Source of the DNA: Symbiodinium natans
Taxonomy: Eukaryota; Sar; Dinophyceae; Suessiales; Symbiodiniaceae
DNA length: 64,000 nt
NCBI GenBank assembly: GCA_905221605.1
Contig: CAJNDS010000592.1
Span: 44,299 to 108,298 of the forward strand
Direction of reading: 5' to 3'
Shown piece by piece: positions 58,469 through 64,000 of this stretch. Numbering within the stretch: position 1 is the first letter of the stretch; every line of letters begins with the position of its first letter. The notes beneath the pieces were generated by a model. It saw only the letters and a program-made list of their open reading frames with translations, was not told the DNA's origin and did no database searches. The translations under genes were made by a program, and so were the position numbers.

Positions 58469-58558
58469 GTGCAGTTCATTGAAGGTTCAGGGCCTGGCAT
58501 TCGGGCCCTGATTTGGGAACACAATGCTGGCGATCTTGTCGTTAACTTGCTTCTCATG
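58469..58558 (+). CDS. Unidentified plus-strand exon
   Basis: A 30-codon frame lies between GACTAG|GTG and an ATG|GTGAGC donor, phase 0 at both ends (VQFIEGSGPGIRALIWEHNA, then GDLVVNLLLM). Both splice sites are near consensus. No family is recognised. Confidence 0.45.
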
Positions 58559-60099
58559 GTGAGCCAGTGCCCTGTGCAAACCCTCACGGACTCTATTGTC
58601 CTACTTCCTTCGGTCGAGGGCATACACGCAACACGCGCAACAGCCGTTACACCTTTGAGTCGCTGAGCCCAGTGGCCAGGGCGACTAGAAGCCAAGAAAC
58701 GAAAGTTTCGGGCTGAACGTCTATCCGACGGTAATGTCTAAGTATGAGCCTGGGCTCTGGCGGCCGAGAACGACACCCAAGAGCTTCTGAGATGCACAGA
58801 ACTCCTGGACCAGCACCACAGCATGAACATAAGAGGCACAGCAACCCGAACCCCAATGCCCAATGCAGTGCACCTTCAGGGACTTGTCATCAAGCACCGT
58901 GCTCACTCCCAGCTCGCGAGAGAGCAGTGAAGTTGGCCTCACGGTCTCATGTCAGTGGCCCTGACCAAGGCAGCTTCTCGCTCGAGAAGGCTGACATGCT
59001 GGCCTAGCCCCCCTCACACATCACCCAGAGTACTGGCTTTCCTTTCTGCCATGGCAGAATCTAGTAAGTCTAGTACCCACCTAGACAATCCAGGCTCGCT
59101 GCATTACGTCGAACTTCACTTCATGGCTCACTTATGGACAAGACTTATTGTGGTCCAAGGTGCATGAAGAGCTCTAACAAGACCTGCCAGCACCATGAGA
59201 AGGCGCTGCGAGATGCTGCGAGGTTTGAATTGCTCTTCCCATCTCTTTCCCAAATAAGAAGAATCATGAGAAATCTTCGATGCGGTAGAGGAGTTGTACG
59301 TACGAGTTTGGGGCGCAAGCCGTAAGCTTCTCTACTTGTCTAACTTCCAAAGCAGAATCCAGCTTACGAATACCGAGTCCACCGATTTGCCTTCCCTGAA
59401 TCCGTCTAGCTTCGCAGCCTGCCCGAATCCGCTTGACCGTGTTTGGTATGGCGGCCCCCTACACGTCTACCGTCGTCCATCTGCCCACCCCCACCTCAAA
59501 GCCTACATAGAGCTATACAGTCCAATGCATCTATACAGTTGCATCCCTACCTTCTCCGTCCCGCAATCCTTGCCAACCTCATCGACGGCCTGTGCTGGAT
59601 GCCTCAGTAGGCCGACGCGGAGTTTCTGACTTTGAGCAAAAGGTTGGCACAGCTTTGGCTGATTGAAGCCTCACTGTTCTTCAGTAGGTCTTGCATGTCT
59701 TGCCTTGTAGTCCTGGTGCTTTTGTCTGTCCAAGAGCAAGATACAAAGCTACGTCACGCCTACCCTGGTTACAAGGTGCAGCGTTGAAGGGACAACCGTG
59801 ACCATCCTACGAACTGGTTGCCTGAAACGATTGACGCTTGTTGGAGACACGGATTGGTCTGGGTTTTCCATGGTTTTCCGAACCGACTACTGTCTCATTT
59901 CGTTGTTTGATAGCAAGCATCTGCGGGTTCGGCCGTGTGATTCTCGTCTCCCTGCTGCAGACAGCCTTGTTGGGAAAACCAGTACTGGCAACAAGTCTTC
60001 TCAGAGCACCATCATGCAATCGGTTGCCGCGACATTCGGGCGAAGAATGCGGAACGCAGGACTTCTGCAAACAAAAGCAGCCAGTAGCGGCAGAAATTC

Positions 60100-60318
60100 G
60101 CAACGGCCTGAGACAATTCGAACGGAAGCCCAAGAGATTTAGGAAACGCAATACTGCCCGAGAACAGCAACGCGGTTGTAAGTCCCTCAACCATGCCTGA
60201 ATTTCGGCTTTGTTTCCTGAATGCGTCTATGATCATGTGCAATCGGTGTGCGGCAATGAGAGAGGCTTGCTGTAGCAGTTGAGCTGATCCTTGGCACTGA
60301 CGGGAGATCAACATGCAA
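60100..60318 (-). CDS. Unidentified helical exon
   Basis: A frame after GTCACAG|GCC reads SCMLISRQCQGSAQLLQQAS, then HRLHMIIDAFRKQSRNS, with a possible GC donor thereafter. It is helical and protein-like. It lies 3' of the phosphatase exons on the same strand and could belong to that gene. Confidence 0.35.
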
Positions 60319-60823
60319 GAGGCCTGTGACATGCGCGAAAGCTTGATCTTGATTCAAGGACTCCAGATTCAAGCTTGAAGGAGCTGCGAGAGGCAAAAAA
60401 GCAGCATTGCAACCTCTGCTTCAACAAGCGTCCACTGTCCCCAGCGATGCCGGCACAACGCCCGGCCCCATCGCCAGAAAGCGGCTCCTTGTCAGGGCCG
60501 CAAGGGAGAGGTTGTCGAACCTCAAGGCATCAAGGCGGATGGCAGGCGGATGGCAGGCTCCGTTGCAGTTGATCCTGTTGGCTGTTGTGTTCCCTCGGAG
60601 CGCGCTTCTATCTTTCCAGGCTTTGGAGGCACCAAGACTGAAATCGCCAAGCCGCTCACATTGTCACTGACTGCCGAAGGATAAACACATGCCGAGGCAC
60701 GTCTGGTTCAGGTACTCGAAGACCTCAAGTCCTGTCATCTGCAGGTCTTAAAGCATGCCACAGGACATGTAGTGCCTTGCTTCCTCTTTTGACTGCTTTT
60801 GCTTCAGACTGGTCCTGCCAGGC

Positions 60824-61507
60824 CGAGGCGCCTCTCGCATTCTTGCCGAAGGCCAAGATGGTAGTTGACGTGTCGATTTTCCTTAGATTGCAGAACCTTC
60901 CTCCACAAGCAATCAGAAGAGGTGTGACCTCGCGTGGTATGCAAGGCTGTTGAGCGTGGCACTCTCACAACCTGTCCACGGGCCAACATCTGCCAATGCA
61001 GAGAGGACATTGTCGTCAGTGTCTTTGCAGCCGCAGCGCATGGTGCCCGCGAAGGAGAAAGACTCTGCTGGGAAACAGCACCTTGCCCCAAACATCGCAG
61101 TCGTTGCGGCTCGCGCACGGCATAAATCAGATCATTTGGGTCAACTGCATGATATCGCATGATCTACCCCTTCTTGCGAAACCACGGCTGACCGCCAATT
61201 CGTTTTGCAGTTTCCGGCCTTCAGGGAGAAGAGGATCGACAACACCTCCAATCCATGGCCTCCACGGTCTGCATAGTCGCCCAAGAAGACATAGTTTACG
61301 TACCTTGCTATGTGCATCAGGCCGCCAAAGGTCGTGCTTCCAGCTCGACCAGCAAAGTCCACTTCCCGACATGAAACTCAAGCATAAAAAATAAACATTG
61401 GCGACAAGTGCTGCTGAAGTGCCTTAGGTCACCCGTGCGCTCGTCTGATGGCGGCTTGTGCCATTTGAACCAAGAGAGGAGGTCACAAAGCTGCCCATGA
61501 ATCGAGC
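60824..61507 (-). CDS. PPP-family Ser/Thr protein phosphatase, four internal exons
   Basis: PPP phosphatases (PP1/PP2A/PP2B type) remove phosphate from Ser/Thr using two metal ions. Exon 61507-61433: SIHGQLCDLLSWFKW, the GDxHG motif. Exon 61307-61219: NYVFLGDYADRGGHGLEVL, the GDxxDRG motif. Exon 61081-61040: VLFPSRVFLLRGHH. Exon 60881-60824: ENRHVNYHLGLRQECERRL, matching the HE..xINxxYGFxxEC region. Phases fit at every junction; three donors are GC and one GT. Two key positions differ: the Asp of GDIHG appears as Ser (GSIHG), and the Asn of RGNHE as His (RGHHE). Asp and Arg of GDYADRG are intact. It may be a divergent or impaired enzyme. The N-terminus and the C-terminal metal-binding half are missing; a candidate next exon is near 60730-60770. 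Confidence 0.83.
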
Positions 61508-61946
61508 CTAGCAAAGACCGCTCGAGATCACGCAGAAATCGACCCCCTCTCTCTCTCTGAAAGGCTCCTTACCCTTGAGCTGGGCAGCCGAAGACTTTGA
61601 CCGGCTCTGTCACTTTGGGGATGACCCTTCGCTCACCAGCGGTCGATGCGTTGATGTATCCACATGCCCGATTTTGTCACTGCATGCTGCGATCTGCTGA
61701 GATCTGCTGAGTGTCATTTCTTCCTCCTGAAGAATTGGTCGGACGACGTTGCCTGATAGACAGCGGGCAGAAGTCAAAGCTCTTTTGCAAAGTACGCTAT
61801 GGGCGCAATGAATTTGAAGCAGCAGGGCCACTTCGATGGTTCAAGTCGTACCGGATGTAAGCTCCAGGCAAAGCCCGACAAGCTCAATAGGGGTCAACAG
61901 TGAAAAGCTTCCATCTGGTGGAGGCACCAGACCTGTCATCAGCCAT

Positions 61947-61950
<4 letters not shown>

Positions 61951-61995
<45 letters not shown>
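61951..61995. repeat. (CT)n microsatellite
   Basis: Twenty-two perfect CT units. A similar (CT)n tract lies at 43621-43655. Confidence 0.97.
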
Positions 61996-61997
<2 letters not shown>

Positions 61998-62368
61998 TGG
62001 ACTGGGCCACCCCTTCGGACACACATGGCATCGGAGCCAAGCCGGCAGGCGAGGCCCGTGCCATATCATTCCAGCAAGCTTGAGGTGGCGCTAAGAGGAT
62101 AAGGCAGCATGCATGATTCATGGGTGCAGCCTGGAAAGTCCTCAACCCTCAGCGTCTCCACAACACGCTGCGCCACAACCACAGCATCAGCAACTCCTGA
62201 GCAGCTACCATCGTGTGCTGAACCGGGCAGCCAAGCTCCAACATTAAACTTTTGGCTGCCGCCGTGCATTATGTATGCTACGCACTGGTCGCATACCTGC
62301 CCGCGTGGCTGTGGAGCGGGCCTGACTATACATTACGTGTTCAAGGATTATTGTGACTCTTTCTAGGT

Positions 62369-63220
62369 TTTCGGGTTTAGGGTTTAGGGTTTGGGCTGAG
62401 GAGTGTGGGACACCGGGGGAGCGGGGAGGGTGTCCATACAACTGCTCTTCTCCTTAGTCAGGCGAACTAAGTCACGGGCTCATACAAAAAGTGCGTAGTG
62501 CGATTGATGCTTCGGAGCGGTGTTCAGAACTCGCAGCGGTGCAATTTCAAAAGCGCAGAGAACTTGTCGATGCGAACGTGTAGAATGAAAGACGCAACAC
62601 GTGCCACAACACGTGCTGCAGCTGAGGTTCCGAAGTCGCCATCCAATGCGATGTTACACGGAGGCGGAGGGGGCAGGTAGGTGTCGTAAGGCGTCATAGA
62701 AGAGACATCCTGGTTGGAAGCAAGACAGAATCTGTGTAGATTGGAAGAGTATACTGGTCGCAAGTGCGGTCCTTCACCTCTTTGGGGCTTGGAGCATCGC
62801 TTTCAAGGCCCAGGATGTAAGGGCTCATCTCCGAGTCCTGGGAAGCGACGCGCACCCTTAGGTTCACACCGCTTGCACCGTGGCTCTATACCCTGTCTCC
62901 GAGCTGCCTTCAGTCCGGCCAAATTTCTGGGGCGGTTTACGTGCAGATGCTAACTTCATCTGGTAACAGATCTGCTCCATGGGCCTGTCTCTTCTGAAAC
63001 GTTAGGAAACCTTCCGCTATTCACCAAAGTCGCCCACAGGATAGGAAATCTCCAGAATAAAGTTGAACAACCCGCGACACCTCTAGGCTCAAGCTGTTCC
63101 CGCCTGTTCGCTGCCCGGCTCTTCGGTTGTTAAATCTGGGATAAGGTCCTCCTTGCAGGCCTGCGGGCATTGCTCGGATAAGCCGGGTTTAGGGTTTAGG
63201 GTTTAAGGCTTAGGGTTCAA
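62369..63220 (+). repeat. Two short TTTAGGG arrays (62369-62395, 63184-63220)
   Basis: Three to five units each, plus orientation. The second has TTTAAGG and CTTAGGG variants. Confidence 0.9.
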
Positions 63221-63419
63221 AATCTTCACCGGGCCCGCAGCGGAGAAATGCAGAGAACGCGTGGCCAAAACTCAGCTCCTGCTTTTTAGCCTGAACAGTA
63301 TTGCACCCGCGAGACGGCCTCTGGCAGCTCGAAGCACTCCTGCCTTGGCTGCTTCCTCTTGTGCGAAACTTCTGCGTTCTTCGGTGACATGCAGCGGCAG
63401 CAGCATGATGACTTTGCCA

Positions 63420-63531
63420 GGACACGCCACGCGCTCACCCTCCGCACGCTCGCTTCGTTGGCGCTCAGAGCGCTGCGCGGGCTGCGGCTGAGGTGGCTGA
63501 AGCTGCTGCTGAAGTTGCTGAAGTTGCTGAG
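63420..63531 (+). CDS. Unidentified Ala/Glu-repeat exon
   Basis: The plus-strand exon runs from TGCCAG|GAC to a GCTGAG|GTAAGG donor. It ends in an Ala-Glu-Val repeat (RAAAEVAEAAAEVAEVAE), a likely coiled or single helix. A following frame (QLVADLRAE, then VFDGCSACLKNNLW) near 63559-63640 continues on the same strand. The opposite strand is Gln-rich and also open. Confidence 0.4.
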
Positions 63532-63669
63532 GTAAGGAGCTCCTGCAGGGCTCGGCACCACCAGCAGCTGGTTGCGGACCTGCGAGCAGAGGTCTTCGAT
63601 GGTTGCAGTGCCTGCCTAAAGAACAACTTGTGGCTTCGAACTGGAAAGCCACCGCTGATTGCACTCATA

Positions 63670-63988
63670 TCACCGAATCCCCTGGAAGCCTTGCTTTGAT
63701 CGCGGCGTACACATTGCACGCTACGGTAGATTTCTAGATTTCCCTGCCCAATGGGATGCCTCGTCTCTGCTGCGACCGGCTTTGCGGTGGCTTTATGAGG
63801 CTCTTCTGGAAGCGGAACAGTCGCGAAGTGCCACGCAAGCGTTCCTGACCAAAGGGAACCCTGGAAGCTCAAATGTTGGGCAGTCGCTGCACATGGTTTC
63901 GCTCAGCTTTTTGGATGAATTTCAGGCAAGGCACCGTCATAATGAACTCGTAGAATTTGTTTTTATCGGGAGGCATGAAGCCATCTGA
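63670..63988 (+). CDS. Unidentified terminal exon
   Basis: A plus-strand frame reads GVHIARYGRFLDFPAQWDAS, then RPALRWLYEALLEAEQSRSA, and FLDEFQARHRHNELVEFVFI, ending at TGA. Aromatic and acidic residues are distributed as in a real globular protein. The likely entry is an AG near 63690. It may follow the 63.4-kb exon. No family is recognised. Confidence 0.5.
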
Positions 63989-64000
63989 GTCTGGCCTGCG

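Overview
This window looks like nuclear DNA of a dinoflagellate, most likely a Symbiodiniaceae-type alga; the genus is inference. Four things point that way. Genes are split into many short exons (35-330 bp). Splice acceptors are almost always AG|G. Splice donors are very often GC instead of GT: wherever a known protein family fixes the reading frame, GC is at least as common as GT. TTTAGGG-type telomere repeats lie scattered through the interior. There are no bacterial operons, no rRNA and no convincing tRNA. Most long open frames are chance or low-complexity frames; the real genes had to be assembled exon by exon.

Left third (1-20 kb): little support before 5.3 kb except a (GCT)48 tract. 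Then come, all on the minus strand, an ankyrin-repeat gene (5.4-6.3 kb), the 3' part of a JmjC-domain oxygenase gene (8.1-8.8 kb), and a series of good but unidentified exons (9.2, 10.9, 12.1, 12.9, 15, 16.9 and 20 kb).

Middle (21-44 kb): still minus strand. The best gene is a 3-hydroxy-3-methylglutaryl-CoA reductase (HMGR) spread over at least 17 exons (21.6-27.7 kb). Above it lie unidentified genes at 28.8-29.5, 35.1-35.8 and 37.3-37.7 kb, then a DOT1-like SAM-dependent methyltransferase (39.1-40.4 kb) with probable N-terminal exons out to 44 kb.

Right third (44-64 kb): strand is mixed. Plus-strand exons occur at 44.7, 58.5 and 63.4-64.0 kb. Minus-strand genes occur at 47.7-49.1 kb, at 53.2-54.0 kb (introns as short as 34 bp) and at 60.8-61.5 kb (a PPP-family Ser/Thr phosphatase). 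Between them are long microsatellites, C-rich tracts and tandem duplications.

Repeats: about 17 interstitial TTTAGGG/CCCTAAA arrays in both orientations (some clearly inside introns), two copies of a ~100-bp MITE with 4-bp target duplications, a 63-bp near-perfect palindrome, and many simple repeats. The genes show no obvious shared pathway; the notable metabolic gene is HMGR, the committed mevalonate-pathway enzyme. Exon ends given here are from hand reading of frame, phase and AG|G / G[T,C,A] sites, without transcript evidence.
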